Notes: generated from the letters alone by a model not told the origin. A DNA stretch of 64,000 bases from Streptomyces tsukubensis (GCF_003932715.1 NZ_CP020700.1:5540501-5604500), one strand, 5' to 3'; counted from the first letter of the stretch, positions 16,732-26,146 are shown. Numbers and translations are program-made.

Positions 16732-18168
16732 TTACGGCAGCGTGAGGCGGGCCAGGGCGCCGCCCTCCGGGGAGTTGCGGAACGTCAGCGTCGCACCCAG
16801 CACCGACGCCTGGCCCACCGCGATCGTCAGACCGAGTCCGTGGCCCTTGGTGGTGCCCTCGGTACGGAACCGCTCCGGGCCGTGGGCGAGGAGATAGCCC
16901 GGATAGCCCGGACCGCCGTCCGAGACCGTCACCGCCGGGCCGTCCACGGTCAGCACCACGGGCGGCGCCCCGTGCCGGTGCGCGTTGGCCACCAGATTGC
17001 CCAGCACCCGTTCCAGCCGCCGCCGGTCCGTCTCCACGGTGGCGTCGCGCACCACCCGTACCTCCGTGCCGGGTCCGGCCGCCCTGGCCACCCGCGCGGT
17101 CAGTTCGCCCAGCTCGTACACGGCCAGGTCGACCGTCTCCCGGCCGGCGTCCAGCCGGGAGATCTCCAGCAGGTCCTCGGTGAGCGCCCGCATCGCCCGC
17201 ACCCGGTCGCGCACCAGCTCCGCCGGGCGTCCCTCCGGGAGCAGTTCGGCCGCCGCGGTCAGTCCGGTCAGCGGGGTGCGCAGCTCGTGCGCCACGTCCG
17301 CGGTGAACCGCTGCTCGCTGAGGAGTTTGTGCTGGAGCGACGAGGCCATGGTGTCCAGCGCCCCGGAGACCGTGGCGACCTCGTCCTGGGGGCGGGAGGG
17401 GTCCTCGGCCCGCGGGTCGCCGACCCGGGCGTCGAGATCACCGGCGCTGATCCGCCGGGCGACCTGCGCGGTCAGATGGAGCCGCCGGGTGACCCGGGTC
17501 ACCGCGAACGCGCCCACCAGCAGCGTCACACCGATCGCCAGTCCGGCGGAGCCGAGGATGGCCCGGTCCAGGGCCGAGATCGTCCGGGCGCTCTGCGTGT
17601 AGTCGATGCGGACGGCGATCGCCCGGCCGTCCGCGGGGCCCGCCGCCCACATCGTGGGGCGCTCCCGGTAGCTGCCGACCATCGTGCCGCGTTCACCGCG
17701 CAGCGCCAGCTCGCGCAGCCGGTCCGGCAGCCCGGCCGGGTCGACGCCGCCGAACTTGGGCAGCGGATGCCCCGCCTCGTACGCCTCGGTGACCTCCTCC
17801 AGTCTGCCCAGCGCCTTCTCGCGGGAGGCGTCCACGGTCTGCCGGGTCACCCCGACGTGCACCAGCACCCCGAGCAGGGTGGCGAGGGTGCAGCACATGA
17901 CCGTGATGAAGAGGGCGGCCTTCCAGGTGAGGGTCGCGGTCCAGCGGGGGCGGCGGGCCCAGCGGCGGAGTCCGCGGGCGGTGCGGTTCTTCGGGCGGCG
18001 CGGCAGCGGGGCCGGGCGTTCGGCGGTGTCCGGCCCGGGGCGGCCGTCCCCGGTGGGGGCGGGAGGCGGTACGGGGGAGGGCCCGCCGTCCCCGGCCGGG
18101 GACGTGGGTGGAACGGGGGACGACGGTGCCGGTACACGGGACCGGAGGCGTCCGATCGGGAGCTTCAC
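16732..18168 (-). CDS. Sensor histidine kinase (CseC-like layout)
   Basis: 478 residues. A Pro/Arg-rich cytoplasmic N-terminus (1-75) is followed by a membrane helix (about 80-108), an extracytoplasmic loop, a second helix (about 205-225), a HAMP segment with ARRISAGDLDARV, and the H-box TADVAHELRTPLTGL (His about 294). The N box (NLVANAHRHG) and G boxes (SDGGPGYPG, GHGLGLTIA) complete the ATPase. The ATG overlaps the stop of the upstream lipoprotein gene (ATGA), so the two are co-translated. No response regulator gene is adjacent, so its partner must be encoded elsewhere. Confidence 0.92.
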   Translation of the reverse strand: MKLPIGRLRSRVPAPSSPVPPTSPAGDGGPSPVPPPAPTGDGRPGPDTAERPAPLPRRPKNRTARGLRRWARRPRWTATLTWKAALFITVMCCTLATLLGVLVHVGVTRQTVDASREKALGRLEEVTEAYEAGHPLPKFGGVDPAGLPDRLRELALRGERGTMVGSYRERPTMWAAGPADGRAIAVRIDYTQSARTISALDRAILGSAGLAIGVTLLVGAFAVTRVTRRLHLTAQVARRISAGDLDARVGDPRAEDPSRPQDEVATVSGALDTMASSLQHKLLSEQRFTADVAHELRTPLTGLTAAAELLPEGRPAELVRDRVRAMRALTEDLLEISRLDAGRETVDLAVYELGELTARVARAAGPGTEVRVVRDATVETDRRRLERVLGNLVANAHRHGAPPVVLTVDGPAVTVSDGGPGYPGYLLAHGPERFRTEGTTKGHGLGLTIAVGQASVLGATLTFRNSPEGGALARLTLP

Positions 18169-18974
18169 GGCCGACCCGCTCCCGTGCCGCCGCCCCCGCC
18201 GAGACCCGCTCCGGTGCCGGTGCCCGCGGCCGGTGCCGGTTTGTCCGAGCGCGGCTTCACCCGCACGATCTCGTCGCGCGTCGGCAGCATCGCCTGGTGC
18301 TGCTCGTCCCAGGACCAGGCCGTCCGGTACTCGTACCCCGGAATACCGGCCGATACGGACCGCAGGATGATGTCCCGGCCCGCCAGCTCCACGCTCACGA
18401 GCTGGTCGGACGTGGCCATGATCCGGGTCAGCACCCGGGGGTCCTTCTGCGCGCCGGGCGTGAAGACCCGGACCTCGGTCAGCTGCCTGCCCAGCCGCAC
18501 CCCGACGATCAGCTCCTCCCGGCGGTCACCGGTCAGATCGCGGTAGTACGGGGTGAGGACCGGGCACTCGCCCGGCTTCCGCGCCGTGCCCGCGGCACCC
18601 TTCCCGCCCCGAGAGGCGCATGCCGCCAGCCGGTCGGTCAGCGGCTCGGGCGGGCCCTTCGGGTGGTAGTAGGACATGGGGTAGGTGCGGGCCTCGGCCC
18701 GGACCACGGCGACCGGGTCCAGCGCCCGGACCCCGCCCGACGGCACCTGGACGCCCGGTATCGCCACCGTGTCGATCTCGCCGTAGTCGTACGGGGGCGC
18801 GGTCACCGGCGGCAGATCGGGCCAGAGCCGTACCGGCCCGGTGGCCGTCGGCGTCGGCCCGGCGCTGCGCAGATCGCCCGCCGTGCCGCAGCCCGACAGC
18901 AGCCCCGCCAGGACGGCCACCGCCCCGGCCAGCAGGGCCGGGACGGTCAGCGGACGACGGGCGCGCGGGCGCAA
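18165..18974 (-). CDS. Lipoprotein coupled to a sensor kinase
   Basis: 269 residues with a lipoprotein signal peptide ending in the lipobox LLSGC (Cys about 29). The mature part has YYHPKGPPEPLTDRL and the FG-GAP-like LTPYYRDLTGDRREELIVGVRL, and it ends in a Gly/Thr-rich tail. The TTG start at 18974 is supported by GAGGAGACCC directly upstream. Because it overlaps the kinase gene by 4 nt, it is probably an extracytoplasmic modulator of that kinase, as CseA is for CseC. That parallel is inferred from layout, not from sequence identity. Confidence 0.83.
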   Translation of the reverse strand: MRPRARRPLTVPALLAGAVAVLAGLLSGCGTAGDLRSAGPTPTATGPVRLWPDLPPVTAPPYDYGEIDTVAIPGVQVPSGGVRALDPVAVVRAEARTYPMSYYHPKGPPEPLTDRLAACASRGGKGAAGTARKPGECPVLTPYYRDLTGDRREELIVGVRLGRQLTEVRVFTPGAQKDPRVLTRIMATSDQLVSVELAGRDIILRSVSAGIPGYEYRTAWSWDEQHQAMLPTRDEIVRVKPRSDKPAPAAGTGTGAGLGGGGGTGAGRP

Positions 18975-19078
18975 GGGTCTCCTCGCCGGGCGGGGACGGG
19001 CGATGGCTTCCCGTCAAGGTGTGCATGGTTTCCCGTCAACCATATGAGATGTCCGGGTCCGCTCCGGCCCCGGTACGG

Positions 19079-19447
19079 TCAGCGCTGGTACGGATTGCCC
19101 GGGGCCCCGGGCTGGCCCTGCTGGCCGGGCTGGCCGGGCTGTCCCTGCTGGAACGGGTTGCCCTGGGCGAACGGGTTGGCCTGCTGCGGACCGTGCCCCG
19201 GCGCGGGCGCCGTCGCGGCCTGGACCTGCAGCTGCTCGGCCTGCTCCCCGGAGAGCTGCGATTCCGCCCCGCAGAAGGTGCACTGCGTGCCGTACTTCGT
19301 CGAGACCGGGAACAGCGGCACGAAGAACAGCGTGAACTTCGTGACGCGCTTGCGCAGGGTGTGCGCGGCGGGGTTGCCGCAGCGGCCGCAGACCAGCGTC
19401 ACTATCGCGAGCTGGTACAGATATCCCTTGGTACCAAAGATGATCAT
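19079..19447 (-). CDS. Zinc-ribbon protein
   Basis: 122 residues. Two CxxC knuckles, CGRCG (about 20-24) and CTFCG (about 56-60), flank a basic, aromatic stretch KFTLFFVPLFPVS, which is the pattern of small zinc-ribbon (zinc_ribbon_15-like) proteins. The C-terminal half is Gln/Gly/Pro-rich with repeats of GQPGQ and NPFxQG and is likely disordered. The ATG overlaps the stop of the HEAT-repeat gene (ATGA), so the two are probably co-expressed. Confidence 0.82.
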   Translation of the reverse strand: MIIFGTKGYLYQLAIVTLVCGRCGNPAAHTLRKRVTKFTLFFVPLFPVSTKYGTQCTFCGAESQLSGEQAEQLQVQAATAPAPGHGPQQANPFAQGNPFQQGQPGQPGQQGQPGAPGNPYQR

Positions 19448-21858
19448 GAACTGGTCCTCCCGTTCAGCGCCTGCCGGCACAGGGCCAGCAGCCTCTCGTC
19501 CCTCACGATGTCATGACTCCCGTACCCCCCGTCTATCGCGTTGTGACGGCGCACGTGCACCAGCTCGGAGCGGAGCAGCCCCGCCGCGCCCCGGGCCCCG
19601 GCCGGAAACGCGCCCCCGCCGTTGCTGGTGTCCGCCCCGCCGGTCAGCCGCTCGGCGGTCGGGATCCGGGTGCTCGGCAGCGAGTCCCACGCCGCCCGCA
19701 GCACCGGCCACGACAGCCCCGGGCCGCCCGTCACGCTCCACAGCGCATGCGCCGCGTCCACCCGGGTCCACGGGTCGGCCGCCGTCAGGAGCGGGGCGAG
19801 GACGGGCGCGGCCCCGGCCCCCGCCGGGCCCATCGCCCCGACCGTCTCCGCCGCCACCCGCCGGGCCCCCTGGTCCGTCCCGGCCAGCGCCGCGCAGAGC
19901 ACCGGCAGCACCGCGTCCGCATCGCCCTCGACCGCCCACAGCGCCGCCGCGGCCTTCGCCCCGAAGGCCGGCGACGACCCGTTCCGGCGGGCGCCGTCCC
20001 GCAGCAGGGCCCGCAGCCCGGGCACCGCCTCGGCGGCCGCGGGACCGAAGGCCGCCAGGGCCCGCAGCACCAGCTCGGCCACCCACTCCCGGCGGTACTC
20101 GGGCGCCCCGCGCAGCAGCCGCAGCACCTCGGGCAGCGCCTCGGACGCCCGCAGCGCCTTCACCGCCCACAGCAGCGAACCGGCGGTGTCGTACAGCCGG
20201 TCGTCGAGGGGGAGCGCGCCGAGCCGTTCGCGCAGCGCCGGGACCAGCGGCGCGGCCGCCGCGCCCAGATGGCCCACCGCGAAACCCAGGTCCCGGGGCA
20301 GCGGATCCCGCTCCAGCAGCCGCGCCAGCACCGGTACCGCCCGGGCGTCGCCGGTACGGGACAGGGCCACCAGCGCCCGGCCCAGCGCATCCGGCTCCTC
20401 CGCCCACCGCCGCACCCACCGGCCCGGACCGCCCGCGATCACATGGTCCGCCAGGGCGTCGGCCGCGGGCCGCGCCAGCCCGTGCAGATCCTCCAGCGCG
20501 GTGACGGCGGCGTCCGCGAGCCCGGGCTCGCCGTCGTGGAGCTGCTCACCGATCAGGCCGACCAGTTCCCCGTACTCCCCGCGCCAGGTGCGCATCAGCC
20601 GGGCACTCATCCGGACCGCGTCGATCCGCTGACCCCAGTCGGGACTGCACAACTGGTCGGCGAGGAGCGCGATCCGGTCGTCGACCCGGTCTCCGAGACC
20701 GTCGTGGAGGGTGCGCAGCAGATCGCCCGTCCACGGTGCCGTCCGGGCGGCACGCTCCGCCTCCCGCTGGTCGAGCAGTCTGCCCAGCAGCGCCCCCGGA
20801 CCCGGTGGCGGTACGGGCCGCGGCGGCGGCCCGGCCGGGGCCCGGTGGAAGCGCTCGGGCCCGCGGCCCGTCCGCAGCTCGCGGAGGAGTCCGGTGACGT
20901 CCGGCACCACGTCGGCGGGCAGGGTGTGCGGGGCGCAGCGGGCGAGCTGGGCGATGGCGGAGAGCCGCAGACCGGGATCGTACGGCCGGCCGGGGGCCGG
21001 TGCCCCGGGCCGGGTGCCGTCCGCTTCCCGGCCGGTCCGGCCGGTCCGGTCCCGACCCTTCGCCCGCGTCTGCCGGTCCGCGCGCTGCGCGCCGCCGGGA
21101 CCGCTCGTACCCCCCTGACTTCCCGGCCCGTTCGGACCGGTCACGTCGGTCACGCCGTTCGGATGCGGCCGGGTGCGGACCGGCGGTTCGGGCGGCAGTC
21201 CCACCGCGTACGCGTCCGGGTCGTACACCGACGGCTTCCCGTCGTGCGGACTGCGGGTCAGCGCGGTCAGCCACTCGACGACCTCCGGCGCCAGCCCGTC
21301 GTGCCGCAGCGCGATCCGCCCCCCGGCCTCCACGTACGCCAGCCGGACCTCCGGGTCGGACTCCACCTTCAGCCGCTCCCGCAGCAGCGCCAGCACCAGG
21401 GCCGGTTCGCCGTGGAACGCGGCCAGGGCCAGCGGCACCGTCAGCCGTACCCCGCGGTCCTCGCAGCCCACCAGCGACAGGAACGCATCGGCCCCCGCCG
21501 TCACCGCCGAGGCCGCCATGGCGTAGTTCGCCGCGGACTCGAACTCCTCGCACTCCGGGTCCAGCTCGTCGTCCCCGTCGAGTTCGATACCGCCGATGCT
21601 GGTCAGCAGCTCGATGATGCCGCCGCGGTCCGGCACCGCCGGATCCACCACCAGTTCCAGCAGGAACGGTATGCAGGCGAGCGTCGAATCGTAGACGTCG
21701 CCCTGGTGGTGGACCGCCCCGTACATCGCGTCCAGCGCGGACTCCCGTACCGCCGGATCGGCCGAAGCGAGCCCCCGCAGCAGCCCCGGCACATCTCCGG
21801 CGGATCCGTAGGCGTGCTCCAGTCCGGCCCACTCGACCTCGTCGATCCCCCCGAACAC
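19444..21858 (-). CDS. HEAT-repeat protein
   Basis: 804 residues of repeating helical pairs, for example LLRGLASADPAVRESALDAM near the start and ETVGAMGPAGAGAAPVLAPL near the end, which is typical of HEAT/PBS-lyase-like repeat scaffolds. A charged Gly/Arg/Pro linker interrupts the array around residues 240-310. Such proteins generally mediate protein-protein contacts. The GTG at 21858 is fixed by GAGGAGG just upstream; the frame before it is not coding-like. It is followed by the zinc-ribbon gene with a 4-nt overlap. Confidence 0.85.
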   Translation of the reverse strand: MFGGIDEVEWAGLEHAYGSAGDVPGLLRGLASADPAVRESALDAMYGAVHHQGDVYDSTLACIPFLLELVVDPAVPDRGGIIELLTSIGGIELDGDDELDPECEEFESAANYAMAASAVTAGADAFLSLVGCEDRGVRLTVPLALAAFHGEPALVLALLRERLKVESDPEVRLAYVEAGGRIALRHDGLAPEVVEWLTALTRSPHDGKPSVYDPDAYAVGLPPEPPVRTRPHPNGVTDVTGPNGPGSQGGTSGPGGAQRADRQTRAKGRDRTGRTGREADGTRPGAPAPGRPYDPGLRLSAIAQLARCAPHTLPADVVPDVTGLLRELRTGRGPERFHRAPAGPPPRPVPPPGPGALLGRLLDQREAERAARTAPWTGDLLRTLHDGLGDRVDDRIALLADQLCSPDWGQRIDAVRMSARLMRTWRGEYGELVGLIGEQLHDGEPGLADAAVTALEDLHGLARPAADALADHVIAGGPGRWVRRWAEEPDALGRALVALSRTGDARAVPVLARLLERDPLPRDLGFAVGHLGAAAAPLVPALRERLGALPLDDRLYDTAGSLLWAVKALRASEALPEVLRLLRGAPEYRREWVAELVLRALAAFGPAAAEAVPGLRALLRDGARRNGSSPAFGAKAAAALWAVEGDADAVLPVLCAALAGTDQGARRVAAETVGAMGPAGAGAAPVLAPLLTAADPWTRVDAAHALWSVTGGPGLSWPVLRAAWDSLPSTRIPTAERLTGGADTSNGGGAFPAGARGAAGLLRSELVHVRRHNAIDGGYGSHDIVRDERLLALCRQALNGRTSS

Positions 21859-22086
21859 GTGTGCCTCCTCCCCGGGCCCCGTCCTCACGGAGCACCACAG
21901 GCATACGCCCGCAAGGGGTGCGTTCACCACCCCGTTCGAACCATTCGTTCGGTGGAAGTGTGCACCACCGAGCCGACATGGAGTCGGCAACGAACGCACA
22001 TGGCGAGGTTATTGCCCCCGAGGGCCGGGGACTGGTCCCATGGGCCGGAGCGCCACGCCGGGTGGCCGGGGGCCGGAGGTGAGGGC

Positions 22087-22941
22087 ATGGCGGGGTTACT
22101 GCGCGTCACACCGGCAGGCGACCGCCTGTTCGTCCGGGCCCGGGACGGCCGGATCGTCGGCTGGTACGACCCGGAGGACGGCGTACCGGGCCCCGGCGGG
22201 GCCGGTGAGGGTGGCCGGATCCGTATCGCACACGAACCACTCCGCGCCGAAGTGCTCGCCGCACTCGCGCCGTTTGTGACGGGTGAGGTCACCGTGGGGC
22301 CGCCGCCCGTGCCGACCTCCGCCCGGCTCGCCCGGCTGGCGCTGCACCCCGACGACGATCTCGCCCCCAACCGGCCCGGCGAGGCCCTGCACGCCCGGCT
22401 CGACCACCTCCCGGCCCGGGGGAGGGCGGCCCGCGCGCTGCACGATCCGCACCGGGCGGACCGCACCCTGCTGACCGCCGAACAGACGGTGGGTGCCGCG
22501 CTCGACGGCTGGGAGGGCGCGGGCTGGCGGCTGCTCCACTCCTTACCGCTGCCCGGAGACGACAGGATCCCCCATCTGGCCGTGGGCCCCGGCGGGGTGT
22601 TCGCCGTGCACACCGTGCCCGCGCGGCGGCTGCCGGTCCGGACCGGGGCCGCCCTGCTGCGCCCGCCGGGCACCGGACGGGACACCGCGGTGCCGCCGCT
22701 GAGACTCGCCCGCCGCCGCGCCGAACGCGCCTCCTACGCCCTGGCGACGGCGGTGCACCCGCTGCTGGTGCTGGTGGGCCCGGCCGGGCGGACGGCCGTG
22801 CCGCCGGGCCCGGCGGACGTACGGATCCTGTCGGCCGCGGACGTACCGGCGCTGGCCGCGCTCGGCGGCGTACTCAAACCGGCGGACGTCGAGACGGTGT
22901 ACGCGACGGCGCGCGACCGCCGCACCTGGACGAGGACCTGA
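22087..22941 (+). CDS. NERD-like domain protein with a TTA codon
   Basis: 284 residues. The middle part, AEQTVGAALDGW followed by WRLLHSLPLPGDDRIPHLAVGPGGVFAV, matches the start of nuclease-related (NERD) domains. The expected catalytic lysine region is replaced by HTVPARRLPV, so catalysis is doubtful. The ATG at 22087 follows GGAGGTGAGGGC. Codon 153 is TTA (22543-22545), which in Streptomyces needs the bldA tRNA, so full expression is likely confined to late growth. It is divergent from the HEAT-repeat gene and convergent with the ligase gene. Confidence 0.75.
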   Translation: MAGLLRVTPAGDRLFVRARDGRIVGWYDPEDGVPGPGGAGEGGRIRIAHEPLRAEVLAALAPFVTGEVTVGPPPVPTSARLARLALHPDDDLAPNRPGEALHARLDHLPARGRAARALHDPHRADRTLLTAEQTVGAALDGWEGAGWRLLHSLPLPGDDRIPHLAVGPGGVFAVHTVPARRLPVRTGAALLRPPGTGRDTAVPPLRLARRRAERASYALATAVHPLLVLVGPAGRTAVPPGPADVRILSAADVPALAALGGVLKPADVETVYATARDRRTWTRT

Positions 22942-22948
22942 CCCGCCA

Positions 22949-23935
22949 CTACCCCTCCCCGTCCGCGCCCGCGTTTCCGTTGGTATCCGGGTCCGTGTCC
23001 TGGGGAAGCCTCAGCCGGACCACCGTCACCGTCGCATGGCGGGTGGTGCGGACCTCCACCTCCGCCACCAGCCCCGGCTCCAGCGGCCGGTAGCCGATCT
23101 CGCCCAGGCCCGCGGCCGTCGCCCGCCCCTCCGGACCGGCCGTGCCCGGCGGCAGCGCGGCCGCCGCCTGTGCCCTCAGGGCCGGGCTCAGCGGGGCCGA
23201 GACGACCGGGGTGCCGTCGCCGCCCCGGAGGACGACCACCAGGGCGCGCGGACCGGTCGCCGGGCCGGTATGACCGGTCACGGCCGCGTCCCGCAGCGTG
23301 GTGTGCCGCAGCTTCTGCCAGGTCCGGGCGCCGCTCCGGTAGGTCCGGCCGAGCTGCTTGGCCACCAGCCCCTCGACACCGATCGCCGGAAGCGCCTCGT
23401 ACCAGGCGGCGGCCTCCTCCGCATCGAGCGTCATCGGCACCGCCTGGAGCGGCGGCCCCAGGGGTTCGAGCAGGGCCACCAGCCGCTCCCTGCGGTACCG
23501 GTAGGCCCGGGCCCGCAGATCCGTGCCCGCCTCCGCGATCAGATCGAAGGCGGCGTACGAAGCCGGAAGCGACCGCGCCAGCTCCGGCGCGTGCTGCGCG
23601 GTGGCCATGGCCCGCTTCTGCACGGCGGCGAAGTCGGTACGGCCGTCCCGCCAGACGACGACCTCGCCGTCGAGTACGGTCCCCGGCGGCAGCCGCCGGG
23701 CCGCCGCCGCCAGATCGGGGAAGGCGGCGGTGACGATCCGGCCGGAGCGGGCCTGGAGCTGTACCTCCGGGGCGCCCCCGGGGCCGGAGTCGCGGAAGAC
23801 CAGCATCCGATGGCCGTCGAACTTGGGCTCGTACGCCAGATCGGCACCGCGCGGCAGGCTGCTCACGGACACCGCAAGTGCGGGCCGCAGCGGTGGCCGG
23901 AGCGCGGGCGGCAGCAGACGGTGCGGCGCGTTCAC
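22949..23935 (-). CDS. ATP-dependent DNA ligase (LigD ligase domain, stand-alone)
   Basis: 328 residues. The adenylation motif is EPKFDGHR (about 36-43), with Lys as the AMP acceptor. Further nucleotidyltransferase motifs are LDGEVVVW, the EGLVAKQLG region (motif IV/V) and the W-x-K motif TWQKLRHT. This is the end-sealing activity of bacterial non-homologous end joining. The GTG overlaps the stop of the polymerase gene (GTGA). In many bacteria ligase and polymerase are fused in LigD; here they are separate, translationally coupled proteins, as in other Streptomyces. Confidence 0.92.
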   Translation of the reverse strand: MNAPHRLLPPALRPPLRPALAVSVSSLPRGADLAYEPKFDGHRMLVFRDSGPGGAPEVQLQARSGRIVTAAFPDLAAAARRLPPGTVLDGEVVVWRDGRTDFAAVQKRAMATAQHAPELARSLPASYAAFDLIAEAGTDLRARAYRYRRERLVALLEPLGPPLQAVPMTLDAEEAAAWYEALPAIGVEGLVAKQLGRTYRSGARTWQKLRHTTLRDAAVTGHTGPATGPRALVVVLRGGDGTPVVSAPLSPALRAQAAAALPPGTAGPEGRATAAGLGEIGYRPLEPGLVAEVEVRTTRHATVTVVRLRLPQDTDPDTNGNAGADGEG

Positions 23936-24807
23936 GGCAGGGGCCGGGCGGAGGCCGGGTCGAGGAGCGGGGCCAGCAGGTCCCCGTACCGTTCGAGCCG
24001 GGGGCCGATCTCCGCGAAGCCGAAGGCCAGCTCCCGCCGCTCGGCGACCTCCTCCCAGGTCACCGGCGCCGAAACGGCCGGCTCGGGGCGGGCGCGCAGC
24101 GTATACGGGGCGGCCGTGGTCTTCGCGGCGGCGTTCTGGCTGTGGTCGACGAAGACCTTGCCGGGCCGCAGGGCGCGGGTCATCCGGTGCACCACCAGCC
24201 GGGGCAGCGCCTCCTCACCCTCCGTGGCCAGCCGTTTCGCATAGGCGGACACCTGGGCGGACGGGGTCGGGGCCAGGGGGACGAGCAGATGCAGCCCCTT
24301 GGACCCGGAGGTCTTGACCCCGGCCGTGAGTCCGTCCGCCGCCAGCCGCTCGCGCAGCCAGAGGGCGACCTCGCAGCACTCCACGACGGTCGCCGGGGCC
24401 CCGGGGTCGAGGTCGAACACCAGCCGGTCTGCGATCCCGGGCGCCCCGGCCCGCCACTGGGGGGTGTGGAACTCCACAACCAGGTTCGCGGCCCAGACCA
24501 GCGACGCCAGATCGTCGACGACGACCTGCCGGGCCCCGGGGTCGTCGGAGTGCGGCACGGCTGCCGTCCGTACCCACGACGGAGTACCGGGCGGCGGATT
24601 CTTGGTGAAGAAGCGCTGGCCCGCCGGTCCGTCCGGATAGCGCAGGAAGGACACGGGCCGGTCCCGCAGATGCGGCAGCATCGCCTCCGCCGTGACGGCG
24701 TAGTAGTGCAGCAGCTCGCCCTTGGTGGTGCCGGTGGCCGGGTGGATGACCTTGTCGAGGTTGCTGAGCGTGATCCGTCGCCCGGCCACCTCCGTGATCG
24801 GCGTCAT
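23932..24807 (-). CDS. LigD-type primase/polymerase domain protein
   Basis: 291 residues of the archaeo-eukaryotic primase-like LigD Pol family. Visible motifs are VIHPATGTTKGELLHYY at the start, LVFDLDPG with metal-binding aspartates (about 131-138), KTSGSKGLHL (about 164-173) and KVFVDHSQN. It fills gaps and adds ribonucleotides during end joining. No 3'-phosphoesterase domain is attached. No clear ribosome site precedes the ATG at 24807, so it may be leaderless. It is divergent from the Ku gene with only 40 bp between starts. Confidence 0.92.
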   Translation of the reverse strand: MTPITEVAGRRITLSNLDKVIHPATGTTKGELLHYYAVTAEAMLPHLRDRPVSFLRYPDGPAGQRFFTKNPPPGTPSWVRTAAVPHSDDPGARQVVVDDLASLVWAANLVVEFHTPQWRAGAPGIADRLVFDLDPGAPATVVECCEVALWLRERLAADGLTAGVKTSGSKGLHLLVPLAPTPSAQVSAYAKRLATEGEEALPRLVVHRMTRALRPGKVFVDHSQNAAAKTTAAPYTLRARPEPAVSAPVTWEEVAERRELAFGFAEIGPRLERYGDLLAPLLDPASARPLP

Positions 24808-24847
24808 ACGATGAGAATCACATGTTTATTGGGCGAAAGGGATCAAA

Positions 24848-25918
24848 GTGCGATCCATTTGGAATGGTGCGATCTCCTTCGGGCTGGTCAGCATCCCGAT
24901 CAAGCTGGTGAACGCCACCGAGAACCATTCGGTCTCCTTCCGGCAGATCCACACCGCCGACGGCGGCCGGATCCGCTACCGCAAGGTGTGCGAGCTGGAC
25001 GACGAGGAGGTCCCCGCCGCCGAGATCGGCAAGGGGTACGAGGAGGCGGACGGTTCGATCATCCCGATCACCGACGAGGACCTGGCCGCGCTGCCCCTGC
25101 CGACGGCCAAGACCATCGAGATCGTCGCCTTCGTCCCGGCCTCGTCGATCGACCCCCTCCAGATGGACGCGGCGTACTACCTGTCGGCGAACGGCGTGCC
25201 CGCGGCCAAGCCGTACACCCTGCTGCGGGAGGCCCTGAAGCGGAGCCAGAAGGTCGCCCTGGCCAAATTCGCCCTGCGGGGCCGCGAACGGCTCGGGATG
25301 CTGCGGGTCGTGGACGATGTGATCGCCATGCACGGGCTGCTCTGGCCGGACGAGATCCGGCAGCCGGAGGGGGTGGCGCCGCAGACCGAGGTGACCGTGC
25401 GGGCCGCCGAACTCGACCTGGCGGACGCGCTGATGGACACGCTGGGGACGGTCTCGATGGACTCGCTGCACGACGACTACCGGGAGGCGGTCGAGCGGAT
25501 GATCGCGGCGAAGTCGGAGGGCGGACGGGCGCTGCCGGAGGCCGCGCCCGCGGAGACCGGTGGGCAGGTCATCGACCTGATGGCGGCGCTGGAGAGCAGT
25601 GTGCGGGCGGCGAAGGAGGCCCGGGAGAAGGGGACGGAGGCCGCCGAGGTGACCCCGATCGCGGGCCGGAAGCGTACGGCCGCGAAGAAGACGGCGGCGG
25701 CGAAGAGGCCGGTGGCCGGAAAGGGGTCGGCCGGGAAAGCGGCGGCGAAGTCGGCGGCCAAGGGCAGTGCCAGGGGCGGGGCGAAGAAGTCCACCGCGGC
25801 CGGGAAGGGCGCGCAGTCGGCGAAGCCGGCGGCGAAGAGCGTGAAGTCCATGGCCCGGACGGCCGGGACGGCGAAGAAGGCGGCCAAGGCGGCACCGAAG
25901 AAGCGGGCGTCGGCCTGA
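24848..25918 (+). CDS. ku: Ku DNA end-binding protein
   Basis: 356 residues. It begins RSIWNGAISFGLVSIPIKL, the hallmark of bacterial Ku, and contains RYRKVCELDDEEV and YYLSANGVPAAKPYTLL of the ring-forming core. Ku homodimers encircle broken ends and recruit LigD. After about residue 270 the protein becomes a Lys/Ala-rich tail (AAKKTAAAKR-like repeats), known in Streptomyces and mycobacterial Ku to bind DNA and support bridging. The GTG at 24848 follows AAAGGGATC. Confidence 0.95.
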   Translation: MRSIWNGAISFGLVSIPIKLVNATENHSVSFRQIHTADGGRIRYRKVCELDDEEVPAAEIGKGYEEADGSIIPITDEDLAALPLPTAKTIEIVAFVPASSIDPLQMDAAYYLSANGVPAAKPYTLLREALKRSQKVALAKFALRGRERLGMLRVVDDVIAMHGLLWPDEIRQPEGVAPQTEVTVRAAELDLADALMDTLGTVSMDSLHDDYREAVERMIAAKSEGGRALPEAAPAETGGQVIDLMAALESSVRAAKEAREKGTEAAEVTPIAGRKRTAAKKTAAAKRPVAGKGSAGKAAAKSAAKGSARGGAKKSTAAGKGAQSAKPAAKSVKSMARTAGTAKKAAKAAPKKRASA

Positions 25919-26044
25919 GCGGAGCCGTACCGAAGGAACCGGACCTGCGCGGGCCGGGCCGATTCTTCCGGGACGGTCTTGTCAACACCCCTGACGGGTG
26001 ACGTTCTTGAAAGCCTTGAGAACGTGAAAGTCACGGACGACGGA

Positions 26045-26078
26045 CGGCCCGCCCGGAACCGTGGTTCCGAGCGGGCCG
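26045..26078. terminator. Strong hairpin between convergent ku and protease genes
   Basis: CGGCCCGC (26045-26052), one unpaired C, and CGGAAC (26054-26059) pair with GTTCCG (26064-26069), one unpaired A, and GCGGGCCG (26071-26078). The 14-bp stem with a 4-nt loop is a likely bidirectional terminator. Confidence 0.75.
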
Positions 26079-26146
26079 CCGCCTGCTGCTGTTCCGCTGT
26101 CAGGTCAGCCGTGACCTCGCGTCACGTGCTCATGTGGAACACGTAC

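Noticed and set aside
19513..22086. A long plus-strand frame leading into the NERD-like gene
   Set aside because: It is a shadow of the HEAT-repeat gene on the other strand; only the part from the ATG at 22087 has its own ribosome site and coding character.
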